Below are positions 9,584 to 18,033 of a stretch of DNA of 59,209 bases, piece by piece (the stretch's first letter is position 1; each line of letters begins with the position of its first letter). Both the position numbers and the translations under genes were made by a program. This DNA is from an uncultured Oscillospiraceae bacterium (GTDB taxonomy: Bacteria > Bacillota > Clostridia > Oscillospirales > Ruminococcaceae). The notes below the pieces were generated by a model. That model was not told where the DNA came from. It searched no databases and saw nothing but the letters and a program-made list of their open reading frames with translations. The stretch spans positions 1-59,209 of the forward strand of contig UQGL01000014.1 in NCBI GenBank assembly GCA_900540595.1, written 5' to 3'.

Positions 9584-9602
9584 AGCTTCGTGCGGTATCA
9601 CC

Positions 9603-11846
9603 TTACAGCGTCAGCTGCTCGATGCGGTCATCCTCCTTGAGGGTGGCACCGGCGGCAGGCAGGGTTCGCACACGATAGCGCGGAGCATCGTTGAGCTCCA
9701 GCCCCTCGGCCAGCGTCAGGCGGGAGATACCGGCGTTCTTTTTCAGCGTTACCACATTGACACCGGCGGTATCGCGGGTCGCCTTTTCAGGGATGAGCGC
9801 ACTGCCGACCAGCAGCAGGCGGTTGTTTGTGGTAAAGATGGCCAGTTCGGTCTCCTCGGGGATAAAGCGCATAAAGGCAAGCTCTGCCTTATCGCTGTAT
9901 GCCTTGAGCAGCTTGCGGCGGTTCTGCTTTGTCTCATAGCTGGACAGCGGGACCTTGGCGCATTTGCCGTTCTCATAGAGGAAGAGCATCCAGCCCTTGT
10001 AGTCGGGCGTGACCACCATATACAGCGGCACCTCACCCTCCTCCATGCCGAGGGCGGAGGCTACATAATCGCCCAGCACACTGGCCTTGCTGTCGGCAAA
10101 GTCATAGGCGTGGGACTTGTAGACCTGACGGTGATTCGTGAAGAAGAGCAGCTCGGTGCTGTTCGTGCTTTCGCAGGTAAACAGTACCTCGTCACCGTCC
10201 TTCAGCTTCTGCTCACCGCTCATGCGCAGGCTCTGGGGTGTGATTTTTTTGAAGTAGCCGTCCCGCGTGAAGAACAGATGCACCGGGTAGTCGGGGATCT
10301 GCTGCTCGGGCTCCTCGGCTTCGCCGGCCGGAATCTCGTACATGATCTCGCAGCGGCGGGGCTTGCCGTACTTTTTGGCTACATCGCCCAGCTCCTTCAT
10401 GATGATCTTATTGATGCGGGCCGGGCGCTTGAGAATATCCTCAAGATCGGCAATGGCGTTTTCGAGCTCCTCGATCTCCTCGGTGCGCTTGAGGATGTAC
10501 TCGCGGTTGAGGTGGCGCAGCTTGATCTCGGCCACATATTCAGCCTGTACCTCGTCAATGCCGAAGCCGATCATCAGGTTGGGCACAACCTCGGTCTCCT
10601 CGGCCGTGTTGCGCACGATCTCAATGGCCTTGTCAATGTCGAGCAGAATCGCCTTTAAGCCCTTGAGCAGATGCAGACGCTTCTGCTTGCCCTGCAGGTC
10701 GTAGTAGGTGCGGCGGCGCACACACTCGGCACGGAAGGCGATCCACTCCAGCAGGATGCTGCGCACACCCAGCACCTTGGGCTGGCCCGCGATCAGCACA
10801 TTGAAGTTGCAGGCGAAGCTGTCCTCCAAGGGCGTGGCCTTGTACAGGCGGGCCATCAGCTTGTCGGGGTCCTGACCGCGCTTGAGGTCGATGGTCAGCT
10901 TCAGACCGTTGAGGTCGGTCTCGTCGCGCATGTCGGAGATCTCACGGATCTTGCCGAGCTTGACCAGCTCGGTGATCTTGTCCATGATGGCCTCGACCGT
11001 TGTTGTGGGCGGGATGCGGGTGACATCAATGCAGTTGTTCGCCTTGTCGTAGCTCCACTTGGCGCGGACGCGGACACTGCCGCGGCCGTTTTCCAGCACA
11101 TTCTGCATCTCGGCGGCATCGTAGAGAATTGTGCCGCCGCCCACAAAGTCCGGTGCGGGGATGATCTCCCGCAGGTCAGCCTGCGGGTCCTTCATCAAAG
11201 CGATCGTGGCATTGCAGAGCTCCTCCAGATTGAAGGAGCAGATGTTGGATGCCATACCGACCGCGATGCCCAGCGTATTGTTGGCCAAAATTGTCGGGAA
11301 GGTGACGGGCAGCAGGGTCGGCTCGGTCGTGGTACCGTCATAGTTCGGCACAAAGTCCACAGTGTCCTTGTCGATATCTCGGAACAGCTCATCACAGACC
11401 GGCTCAAGCTTGGCCTCGGTGTAACGGGCGGCGGCGTAGGCCATATCGCGGCTGTACGCCTTGCCGAAGTTACCCTTGGAGTCGACAAACGGTACGAGCA
11501 GGCTCTCGTTGGAGCGTCCCATACGCACCATCGTGTCGTAAATCGCAGCGTCACCGTGGGGGTTCAGGTGCATCGTGCTGCCGACGATGTTGGCGCTTTT
11601 GGTGCGGTTGCCCTTCAGCAGGCCCATGCCGTACATCGTGTAGAGCAGCTTGCGGTGGGCAGGCTTGAAGCCATCGATCTCCGGCAGCGCGCGGGAAACG
11701 ATAACGCTCATCGCATAGGGCATATAGTTGGTTTCCAGCGTGTCGGTGATGGCAGATTCCAGCACCTCACCCGCCGATAAAATTTCAACATTATCCCCCA
11801 GCTGCGGGCGCGCGGGGGTCAGTTTTTTTTCTTTTCGTTTTGCCAT
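9603..11846 (-). CDS. parC: DNA topoisomerase IV / gyrase A-type subunit
   Basis: 747 residues from the ATG at 11846 (MAKRKEKKLT; AGGAT upstream). The breakage-reunion domain shows YAMSVIVSRALPEIDGFKPAHR, HGDAAIYDTMVRM and the catalytic tyrosine in AARYTEAKL (Tyr142). The C-terminal beta-pinwheel region is short and lacks a recognisable GyrA-box, which favours decatenating topoisomerase IV over gyrase. It pairs with the ATPase subunit encoded upstream. 225 bases of repeat DNA separate the two genes, so co-transcription is likely but not tight. Clostridia usually carry gyrAB elsewhere; whether that holds here cannot be seen. Confidence 0.88.
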   Translation of the reverse strand: MAKRKEKKLTPARPQLGDNVEILSAGEVLESAITDTLETNYMPYAMSVIVSRALPEIDGFKPAHRKLLYTMYGMGLLKGNRTKSANIVGSTMHLNPHGDAAIYDTMVRMGRSNESLLVPFVDSKGNFGKAYSRDMAYAAARYTEAKLEPVCDELFRDIDKDTVDFVPNYDGTTTEPTLLPVTFPTILANNTLGIAVGMASNICSFNLEELCNATIALMKDPQADLREIIPAPDFVGGGTILYDAAEMQNVLENGRGSVRVRAKWSYDKANNCIDVTRIPPTTTVEAIMDKITELVKLGKIREISDMRDETDLNGLKLTIDLKRGQDPDKLMARLYKATPLEDSFACNFNVLIAGQPKVLGVRSILLEWIAFRAECVRRRTYYDLQGKQKRLHLLKGLKAILLDIDKAIEIVRNTAEETEVVPNLMIGFGIDEVQAEYVAEIKLRHLNREYILKRTEEIEELENAIADLEDILKRPARINKIIMKELGDVAKKYGKPRRCEIMYEIPAGEAEEPEQQIPDYPVHLFFTRDGYFKKITPQSLRMSGEQKLKDGDEVLFTCESTNSTELLFFTNHRQVYKSHAYDFADSKASVLGDYVASALGMEEGEVPLYMVVTPDYKGWMLFLYENGKCAKVPLSSYETKQNRRKLLKAYSDKAELAFMRFIPEETELAIFTTNNRLLLVGSALIPEKATRDTAGVNVVTLKKNAGISRLTLAEGLELNDAPRYRVRTLPAAGATLKEDDRIEQLTL

Positions 11847-11879
11847 AAAATCTATCCTATATTCACAGCCGCCCGGCAG

Positions 11880-12048
11880 GGGCCGGACATGTCCGGCCCG
11901 CAGCATACCGGGCGCAGAGCGTTTGCGGGAAGGTTGCGGGCGGGGCACGCCCCGCACCTACACGCGCGGCAATCGTAGGGGCGGATTCCATTATCCGCCC
12001 GTCAGACGGCAGTCGCCTTGCGGGCGCATATGGAATGCGCCCCTACGG
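11880..12048. repeat. Cluster of four GTAGGGGCG-family palindromes between parE and parC
   Basis: Successive short inverted repeats: GGGGCCGGACATGTCCGGCC (near 11880), GGGGCACGCCCC (near 11942), a GTAGGGGCGGATTCC unit (11974 onward) and a GCGGGCGCAT...ATGCGCCCCTAC unit ending at 12048. Each can fold alone. The last two match the copy at 9513-9583. Confidence 0.85.
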
Positions 12049-12071
12049 GGTGTTCTTCTGTCGGGCGCGTA

Positions 12072-14051
12072 TCAGCTTACATCCAAATCGTCCAAATACT
12101 CCGAACCGTGCTCGGCGATATGCTCTTTACGGCCCTGCAGGTTGTCACCCAGCAGCAGGTCAAAGACGGCCGCCGTGCGCTCGGCATCCGTCGGCAGCAC
12201 CTTGATCAGGCGGCGGCTTTCGGGGCTCATCGTCGTCAGCCACATCATTTCGGGGTCATTCTCGCCCAAGCCTTTCGAGCGCTGGATCGTGTACTTTTCG
12301 CCTTCAATGCGGCGCAGGATGTCGGCCTTTTCCGGCTCGGTGTAGGCGAAGAAGGTCTTATTCTTCGTGTTGATCTCGTACAGCGGCGATTCCGCGATAT
12401 AGACATAGCCCTTATTGATGAGGGTCGGCGTCAGGCGGTAGAGCATCGTCAGCACAAGGGTGCGGATCTGGTAGCCGTCCACATCGGCATCGGTACAGAT
12501 GACGACCTTATTGAACCGCAGGTTGTCCAGATTGAAGCTGGCCAGATCCTTATTGTGGCTGCCGCCCAGCTCAACGCCGCAGCCCATGACGCGGATCAGG
12601 TCGGTGATGATCTCCGACTTGAAGATGCGGGCGTAGTCGGCCTTCAGGCAGTTCAGGATCTTGCCGCGGATCGGCATGATGGCCTGAAATTCCGAGTCGC
12701 GGCTCTGCTTGACCGCGCCCATAGCGGAATCGCCCTCCACGATATACAGCTCACGGCGGGTGGCGTCCTTGGTGCGGCAGTCCACGAACTTCTGCACACG
12801 GTTGGCGAGATCCATCTGCTGGGTCATCGTCTTTTTGATCGTGATGCGCGCCTTCTCGGCGTGCTCGCGGCTCTGCTTATTGATAAGGACCTGCTTGCAG
12901 GCCTTTTCGGCCTCATCGGGGTGCTCGATGAAGTAGACCTCGATCTGATGCTTGAGGAACTCGGTCATGGCCTGCGCCACGAACTTGTTCGTGATGGCCT
13001 TTTTCGTCTGGTTCTCATAGCTGGTGCGGGTCGAGAAGCTGGACGAGACAAGCACCAGGCAGTCCTGCACATCGGCGAAGGTGATCGCGCTCTCGTTCTT
13101 CTTGTACAGGCCCTTGGTCTTCAGCCAGCCGTTGATCTGGCTGACGAAAGCTGTGCGCACGGCGCGGTCGGGGCTTCCGCCATGCTCCAGCCAGCTGGAG
13201 TTGTGGTAGTATTCCAGACATTGCACGGTGTTGGAGAATGCGAACGCCACATTCATCTTGACCTGATAGTCCGGCTGATCGGCGCGGTCGCGGCCGGTGG
13301 CGGCACCGCTGCAGAAATGCACCGGCGTCAGGGCCTTATCCCCCACCAATTCGTTGGCATAGTCGGTGATTCCGTGTTCGTAGAGGTACTCAAACTTTTC
13401 GGCGTCCGCGCCGGATTTGTCGGTAAATACCAGCGTGACGCCATCGTTGACGACAGCCTGACGGCGCAGCATATCCTTGAAGGATTCCGCCGGGACGGCA
13501 ATGTCGGTAAAGACCTCGGTGTCGGGCTTCCAGCGGATGACCGAGCCGGTGCGCCTGCCCTTGAACGGCTCCTTCTGCAGACCGCCCACATTCTCGCCCT
13601 TTTTGAAATCGAGGTGGTAGTGGAAGCCGTCGCGGTAGACATCCGCCGTCATCCACTCACTGGCGTACTGGGTGGCGCACAGACCCAGACCGTTCAGGCC
13701 GAGGCTGAAATCATAGTTGCCGCTGCCCTCGGCATATTTGCCGCCGGCGTACAGCTCGCAAAAGACCAGATCCCAGTTCCAGCGCTCCTCCGCCTTATTG
13801 TAATCGACCGGAATGCCGCGGCCGAAGTCCTCGACCTCGATGACATGGTCCGGGAACAGCGTGACATTGATGCGGTTGCCATGGCCATCGCGCGCCTCGT
13901 CGATGGAGTTGGAGATGATCTCAAAGATGGAATGGGCGCAGCCCTCGACGCCGTCAGAGCCGAAGATGACCGCCGGGCGCTTGCGCACACGGTCGGCGCC
14001 TTTCAGCTGGCGGATGCTGTCATTGCCGTATTCCTGTTGTTTTTTTGCCAT
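12072..14051 (-). CDS. parE: DNA topoisomerase IV B-type (ATPase) subunit, divergent
   Basis: 659 residues from the ATG at 14051 (AGGGGGA upstream). GHKL ATPase features: EIISNSIDEA (catalytic Glu44, Mg-binding Asn48), EDFGRGIP (Asp75), GLNGLGLCATQYAS. TOPRIM features: YIVEGDSAMGAVKQ, MPIRGKILN and TDADVDG. Several motif positions differ from textbook ParE/GyrB (EGDSAMG instead of EGDSAGG, DPEMMWLTTM near the C-terminus), so this belongs to a diverged clostridial clade. ATP-driven strand passage with the ParC-type subunit just downstream. Two tandem promoters lie upstream. Confidence 0.87.
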   Translation of the reverse strand: MAKKQQEYGNDSIRQLKGADRVRKRPAVIFGSDGVEGCAHSIFEIISNSIDEARDGHGNRINVTLFPDHVIEVEDFGRGIPVDYNKAEERWNWDLVFCELYAGGKYAEGSGNYDFSLGLNGLGLCATQYASEWMTADVYRDGFHYHLDFKKGENVGGLQKEPFKGRRTGSVIRWKPDTEVFTDIAVPAESFKDMLRRQAVVNDGVTLVFTDKSGADAEKFEYLYEHGITDYANELVGDKALTPVHFCSGAATGRDRADQPDYQVKMNVAFAFSNTVQCLEYYHNSSWLEHGGSPDRAVRTAFVSQINGWLKTKGLYKKNESAITFADVQDCLVLVSSSFSTRTSYENQTKKAITNKFVAQAMTEFLKHQIEVYFIEHPDEAEKACKQVLINKQSREHAEKARITIKKTMTQQMDLANRVQKFVDCRTKDATRRELYIVEGDSAMGAVKQSRDSEFQAIMPIRGKILNCLKADYARIFKSEIITDLIRVMGCGVELGGSHNKDLASFNLDNLRFNKVVICTDADVDGYQIRTLVLTMLYRLTPTLINKGYVYIAESPLYEINTKNKTFFAYTEPEKADILRRIEGEKYTIQRSKGLGENDPEMMWLTTMSPESRRLIKVLPTDAERTAAVFDLLLGDNLQGRKEHIAEHGSEYLDDLDVS

Positions 14052-14108
14052 GCGGCGGTTCCCCCTGATGTATATTGAAACAGTGGTAGTTTTTGCACAT
14101 ATATTTTT

Positions 14109-14138
14109 ATTAAACCACAGTTTGGAAGTGTTTGTCAA
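14109..14138 (-). promoter_or_regulatory. Proximal promoter of parE
   Basis: TTGACA (14133-14138), 18-base spacer, TTTAAT (14109-14114) on the minus strand. Confidence 0.7.
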
Positions 14139-14200
14139 ATCGACTTGCACTCTGTGGGCAGGTTGCAGGGGTCGATGCTCGCATCCGGCCCTGCAAATTC

Positions 14201-14229
14201 AGTGTAATACAACAAACTGTTGTTGTCAA
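14201..14229 (-). promoter_or_regulatory. Distal promoter of parE with an inverted repeat in the spacer
   Basis: TTGACA (14224-14229), 17 bases, TACACT (14201-14206) on the minus strand. The spacer is mostly the dyad ACAACA-AAC-TGTTGT (14209-14223), an operator-like arrangement. A GC-rich hairpin (14164-14194) lies between the two promoters. Confidence 0.75.
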
Positions 14230-14236
14230 GTTGTGT

Positions 14237-15124
14237 TTATGAATTGCAGTCACAATTACACGGTTCGACCCGGTTGCGGTCGCCGATGACAGCGGTCCAA
14301 TACTCGCTGCCGCGGTAGCGGAAGATGACCCAATCATAGCCGTTGTATTTCCGGGTGCTCTGCTTGACAACGCAGTAGCTGCCCAGCGGCAGATAGCCGA
14401 CCACATCGTTGAAGTTGGCGGAATAAAAATACTCACACCGGGCGTTGAACACCACAAGCCGCTGTCCCGCCACCACCTCCATGGAAGGGCCGGAGGCCCC
14501 ATAGTTGTTGTAGCCTCCGGCCTGTATCTCCGGCAGAAAATCCCGGTAGCTGCGGTTGAGGTCGCAAGCGCCGGAGATGCCGTTGACCACACCGCTGCCG
14601 GTGTACTGCCACATAGCATAGCTGCCGTTATAGCCAAGGGTGGCGCGGTAGTCTGCCACCCACAGTGGGTAGCGGCTCAGGGCGGCTGCGTTGAGATTGC
14701 TGTTGATGTAGTTGGTGTAGCTGTACCAGCCCGCGTACCACTTGCGCTGGTAGAGGATATCCATGGCGTACTGCACAAGGCTGGTCAGCTCTGCACGGCC
14801 AAGGCTGGTCAGGCTGGCGTCCTCGACATCCACAAAGACCGGATATTCGAGCTGCAGCCCCTGCATGACATTCAAAAAAGTCGTCAGCTCATTAGCCACA
14901 GCCGCCCGTGTGCGCGCGTAGGTATAGTAATAGGCCCCCACGCGCAGGCCTGCCGCCTTGGCCCCGTTGACATTCTGCAGGAAATACGGGTCCACATACA
15001 GCCCGCCGCTGTTGCTGGACCCCACGCGGACTATGGCAAACTGCTTGCCCGCCGCCGCCACCCGGCCCCAGTTGATATTGCCCTGATAGCGCGACACATC
15101 AATGCCGTTCTGGTACACAGCCAT
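14237..15124 (-). CDS. Glycoside hydrolase family 25 muramidase (lysozyme)
   Basis: 295 residues from the ATG at 15124, where AAAGGGGGG is the ribosome site. GH25 features: NGIDVSRYQGNINW with Asp9, and PVFVDVEDAS with Asp99 and Glu101 as the likely catalytic acids, within residues 1-210; a C-terminal domain (about 215-285) resembles a bacterial SH3-type wall-binding module and ends in CNCDCNS. It would cut the beta-1,4 MurNAc-GlcNAc bond of peptidoglycan. No signal peptide is visible, so export needs a holin, lysis or another route; a phage-derived lysin is possible. The ribosome site lies in the arm of a terminator hairpin. Confidence 0.88.
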   Translation of the reverse strand: MAVYQNGIDVSRYQGNINWGRVAAAGKQFAIVRVGSSNSGGLYVDPYFLQNVNGAKAAGLRVGAYYYTYARTRAAVANELTTFLNVMQGLQLEYPVFVDVEDASLTSLGRAELTSLVQYAMDILYQRKWYAGWYSYTNYINSNLNAAALSRYPLWVADYRATLGYNGSYAMWQYTGSGVVNGISGACDLNRSYRDFLPEIQAGGYNNYGASGPSMEVVAGQRLVVFNARCEYFYSANFNDVVGYLPLGSYCVVKQSTRKYNGYDWVIFRYRGSEYWTAVIGDRNRVEPCNCDCNS

Positions 15125-15125
15125 A

Positions 15126-15164
15126 AAAAGCCCCCCTTTGCGGTATAGTATGCAAAGAGGGGGT
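15126..15164 (-). terminator. Terminator hairpin that covers the lysozyme ribosome site
   Basis: On the minus strand ACCCCCTCTTTGC pairs with GCAAAGGGGGG and is followed by CTTTTTATG, so the T-run directly precedes the lysozyme start codon and the Shine-Dalgarno (AAAGGGGGG) is the 3' arm. It ends the CPBP-to-GNAT operon and should limit both read-through and translation of the lysozyme. Confidence 0.75.
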
Positions 15165-15179
15165 GGGGTGTGTAGTATC

Positions 15180-15310
15180 CTGTTTCCGCCGCAATACCGG
15201 AAGTACTGGTCATTGCGCAGCATCCATGCGTACAGCATCGGCACATCGGCGTCCGTCAGGTGGCGAATTGTATACGCATTGGACAGTTTTTCAATTTGTA
15301 TATTTTTCAC
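15180..15310 (-). pseudogene. Decayed GNAT acetyltransferase, N-terminal remnant
   Basis: The GTG at 15310 overlaps the stop of the pentapeptide gene (GTGA) and is followed by MKNIQIEKLSNAYTIRHLTD, then ADVPMLYAWMLRNDQYFRYCGG, which resembles the first 40 or so residues of GNAT N-acetyltransferases (TIRxLTxxDVPxLYxL...YxxYCGG). After that the homology ends, and the frame runs through a terminator into the lysozyme gene. The acetyl-CoA-binding half is missing. The assignment is by motif recognition only. Confidence 0.55.
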
Positions 15311-15891
15311 AGCAGTTCGATCCTCAAATCTCCCAGCAGCGACACTGCCTCCGGCAGTGAAAATTTTGCATCCTGTAGCTTGCAGCCGAAGATATCGACT
15401 TTATATCCGCCGGCCTCCTTAAAGTTTGCTTTGCGCATATCACACTGGTAAAATTCGGTGTCCAGCAGGTCGCATTTTTCAAAATCTGCACTGACGAGAT
15501 TGCACTTGGCGAACATCGAGCGCTGGATCTCGTTGCCCGCAAAGTTGAATTTTGTAAAGTTCATCTCGGTGAAGGTGTTGTATTTCAGGCGGCAGTCCTG
15601 CAATTTTTCGATCGGGTCGGCAAACGAGCCGTCCCCCTGCAGGGACATCCATTCGATATTGTTGAGGGTGCAGCTTTGAAACTCCGTAAACTTTGCACGG
15701 GACATCGTTGTTTTCAACCCTGTGATCGTACAGCGGATGAACTGGCACTCACTCAGCACACTGTGGTCCAGCTTGCAGTTTTCAAAGGTGCAGTCGATGA
15801 AGGTGCAGTCGGAGAAGTCGCAGTCGTAAAAGGTTTCCTCTGTAAATGCAAGGCGCGAAAAGTGCTCTCCCTCGCGGTATTCGGCGCGCAT
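15307..15891 (-). CDS. Pentapeptide-repeat protein
   Basis: 194 residues, mostly A/C-[DN]-[LF]-X-X-type pentapeptides, e.g. CDFSDCTFIDCTFENCKLDH and CNLVSADFEKCDLLDTEFYQ, predicted to fold as a right-handed quadrilateral beta-helix. Some family members mimic DNA and protect gyrase; no function can be assigned here, although a topoisomerase pair lies 1.3 kb downstream. Start ATG at 15891 overlaps the stop of the SDR gene by one base (TGATG), and the gene overlaps the GNAT remnant, so translation is coupled within the operon. Confidence 0.85.
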   Translation of the reverse strand: MRAEYREGEHFSRLAFTEETFYDCDFSDCTFIDCTFENCKLDHSVLSECQFIRCTITGLKTTMSRAKFTEFQSCTLNNIEWMSLQGDGSFADPIEKLQDCRLKYNTFTEMNFTKFNFAGNEIQRSMFAKCNLVSADFEKCDLLDTEFYQCDMRKANFKEAGGYKVDIFGCKLQDAKFSLPEAVSLLGDLRIELL

Positions 15892-16634
15892 CAGATCACC
15901 AGCCCTCCGTTGACACCCAGCACCTGACCGGTGATGTAGCCGCTGGCCTCATCGGCCAGAAAGACCATCGTGCGGGCGATCTCGTCCGCCGTGCCAAGGC
16001 GCTCCACAGGGGTTTCCTCCGCCAAAGCGGCGCGGTCCTCTACGGTAAAGCCCGCCATCATGTCGGTGTCAATGACGCCCGGCGCAATGACATTGACTGT
16101 GATGCCGCTGGGGCCCTCCTCCTTGGCGAGGGCCTTGCCAAGGCCGATCAGCCCTGCCTTGGCCGCGCTGTATGCCACCTCACAGCTGCCGCCGGTCTGC
16201 CCCCACATACTGCTGACCAGCAGGATACGGCCGTATTTCTGGTGTACCATGCCGGGCAGCACGGCGCGGCAGGCGTAGAACGCACCGTCCAGATCAACGG
16301 CCATCATCCGGTGCCAATCCTCATCGGTGGTGTCGGTAAACAGCTTGACCTGCGCAATGCCCGCATTGCAGACAAGCACCTGCAGGCCGCCCAGCTCCCG
16401 CTGTGCCTGCTCCACGGCGGCCTGCACCTGTGCAGAATCCCCCGCATCGGCCTGTATTGCCAAAAAGCGGCCGCCCTGCGCGGCGGCTGTGGCGCGGCGC
16501 AGCACCGCCTCGGCGGCGTCCGGATGGGCGTTGTAGGTAAAGGCAACATCATACCCGGCGCGGGCGAACGCCAGCACCGCCGCCGCGCCGATTCCTCGGC
16601 TGCCGCCGGTGATGAATACATGGTTCGTAGTCAT
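15891..16634 (-). CDS. Short-chain dehydrogenase/reductase, FabG-like
   Basis: 247 residues from the ATG at 16634. Rossmann motif TGGSRGIG (9-16), CNAGIA (89-94), catalytic Ser142, Tyr155 and Lys159 (SSMWGQ...AYSAAK), and the C-terminal SGYITGQVLGVNGG stretch typical of 3-oxoacyl-ACP reductases. It probably reduces a keto group with NADPH, but no fatty-acid genes are adjacent, so FabG itself may be elsewhere and the substrate is open. The start overlaps the tadA stop as ATGA, so translation is coupled. Confidence 0.88.
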   Translation of the reverse strand: MTTNHVFITGGSRGIGAAAVLAFARAGYDVAFTYNAHPDAAEAVLRRATAAAQGGRFLAIQADAGDSAQVQAAVEQAQRELGGLQVLVCNAGIAQVKLFTDTTDEDWHRMMAVDLDGAFYACRAVLPGMVHQKYGRILLVSSMWGQTGGSCEVAYSAAKAGLIGLGKALAKEEGPSGITVNVIAPGVIDTDMMAGFTVEDRAALAEETPVERLGTADEIARTMVFLADEASGYITGQVLGVNGGLVI

Positions 16635-17092
16635 TTTTTCTTCCGTTTCTCTCTCAGCATCGCAAAAAAGTCCTGCAGCAATGCCTGTGCCTCCTCCTCC
16701 AGCAGGCCCGATTCCATGACCGGGTGATGGTTGAAGGGCAGCGCAAACAGGTCGGTCAGGCTGCCGCAGCAGCCCGCCTTGGGGTCGCGTGCGCCGTAGA
16801 CGACTCGCTTCAGGCGGCTGTTGATGATAGCCCCGCTGCACATAGGGCAGGGCTCCAGCGTCACGAACAGTTCACATTGCCAGAGCCGCCAGCCGCCCAG
16901 CGCCTTGCAGGCCGCATCAATGGCCAGCAGCTCGGCGTGGTAGGTGGCGTTTTTGCCGCTCTCGCGCAGGTTGTGGGCGCGGGCGATGATCTCCCCGTCC
17001 TTGGCCACAACCGCCCCGACCGGGACCTCGCCCAGTGCGGCGGCAAGCTTTGCCTCTGCCAGCGCGGCGCGCATCAGTTCTTCATCGGTCAT
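16631..17092 (-). CDS. tadA: tRNA-specific adenosine deaminase
   Basis: 153 residues with the zinc deaminase signature: YHAE (His52, catalytic Glu54) and PCPMC (Cys82, Cys85), plus the TadA-type EVPVGAVVAKDG and NSRLKRVVYGARDPKAG. It converts A34 to inosine in the tRNA-Arg(ACG) anticodon, an essential reaction for decoding CGN codons. It follows the CPBP gene by 9 bases and overlaps the SDR gene by four. Confidence 0.95.
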   Translation of the reverse strand: MTDEELMRAALAEAKLAAALGEVPVGAVVAKDGEIIARAHNLRESGKNATYHAELLAIDAACKALGGWRLWQCELFVTLEPCPMCSGAIINSRLKRVVYGARDPKAGCCGSLTDLFALPFNHHPVMESGLLEEEAQALLQDFFAMLREKRKKK

Positions 17093-17101
17093 AGCTCCCC
17101 C

Positions 17102-18013
17102 TCAATGCACAAAAAATACCGCATATACGACCAGAAAGATCACAGCGGCGCTGTAGGCCGGGCTGGTGAACACCGCCAGCACATCCACGCCGGGGCGCAG
17201 ACCGGCCGAAAAGCGAAAGCCCTGTTGCCGGGCGTTCCAGATCATCCACCCGCCGAACACCGGGAAAAAGAGCAGGATGAACAGCTCAACGCCGAAGGAC
17301 AGCTCCGCCGGGGCGTAATACCGCAGGTAGATCGTCAAAAATGCCAGCGTATTGTTTACAAGGTGCAGCAGCATACCGGGCAGGATGCTGCCCGACCGCT
17401 CGGTCAGCCAGCCCAGAAAGACCCCGCAGGCAAAGGCCGTCAGCCCCTGCGCCAGATCGAGATGCAGCAGACCGAAGAGCAGCGCCGGCGCAAAGATGGC
17501 CGCTGCGCTGCCGCAGGGGCGCATCAAGCCCTGAAACGCCCCGCGGAAGAGCAGCTCCTCGGCCACAGCGGGCATGATGCAGAGCGTTATAAAGCAGACA
17601 AGCAGCTCGGGGCCGCCGCTGGGCAGCAGCTCGCTCGTTGTCGGGTTGTCTGTGATATGGTTGATGAGCGCCCCGGCAAGGTTGGCGAGGTTGGCCACAC
17701 CGAGAAAGACCGGCAGACAGAAGCCGGGGCTCCAGGGGGCCGGCAGGGCGATGCGCAGATCCACCTGCCGCAGGCGGGTCAGCTTGAGCAGAAAGGCCAG
17801 CGTCAGGGCGATGGCCCCAATGCCGACCAGCAGCTGAAACAGCGCTGCGCTGACATCACTGAAGCCGAGGGGCTTTGCCAGACTGGCCCCCGGATGTGCC
17901 AGCCCCATAAGGGCGCTGACCAGCAGGGCCAGCAGGCTGCGCCCCAGCAGATATACAAGGGATGCCGCCGCACAGGCGCCCGCTGCGCCCCGCACCCCGC
18001 GTGATTTTGCCAT
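17102..18013 (-). CDS. CPBP family intramembrane metalloprotease
   Basis: 303 residues from the ATG at 18013 (AAAGGTGG upstream). About eight hydrophobic segments. The abortive-infection/CAAX-protease motifs are present: EELLFRG with Glu152, Glu153 and Arg157, FGLLHLD with His184, and HLVNN with His217. Bacterial relatives include bacteriocin-immunity proteins and Rce1-like proteases; the substrate is unknown. First gene of the operon CPBP-tadA-SDR-pentapeptide-GNAT remnant. A long palindromic repeat and a terminator lie between it and the divergent LysR gene. Confidence 0.88.
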   Translation of the reverse strand: MAKSRGVRGAAGACAAASLVYLLGRSLLALLVSALMGLAHPGASLAKPLGFSDVSAALFQLLVGIGAIALTLAFLLKLTRLRQVDLRIALPAPWSPGFCLPVFLGVANLANLAGALINHITDNPTTSELLPSGGPELLVCFITLCIMPAVAEELLFRGAFQGLMRPCGSAAAIFAPALLFGLLHLDLAQGLTAFACGVFLGWLTERSGSILPGMLLHLVNNTLAFLTIYLRYYAPAELSFGVELFILLFFPVFGGWMIWNARQQGFRFSAGLRPGVDVLAVFTSPAYSAAVIFLVVYAVFFVH

Positions 18014-18033
18014 GTGATTTTCCACCTTTACAT

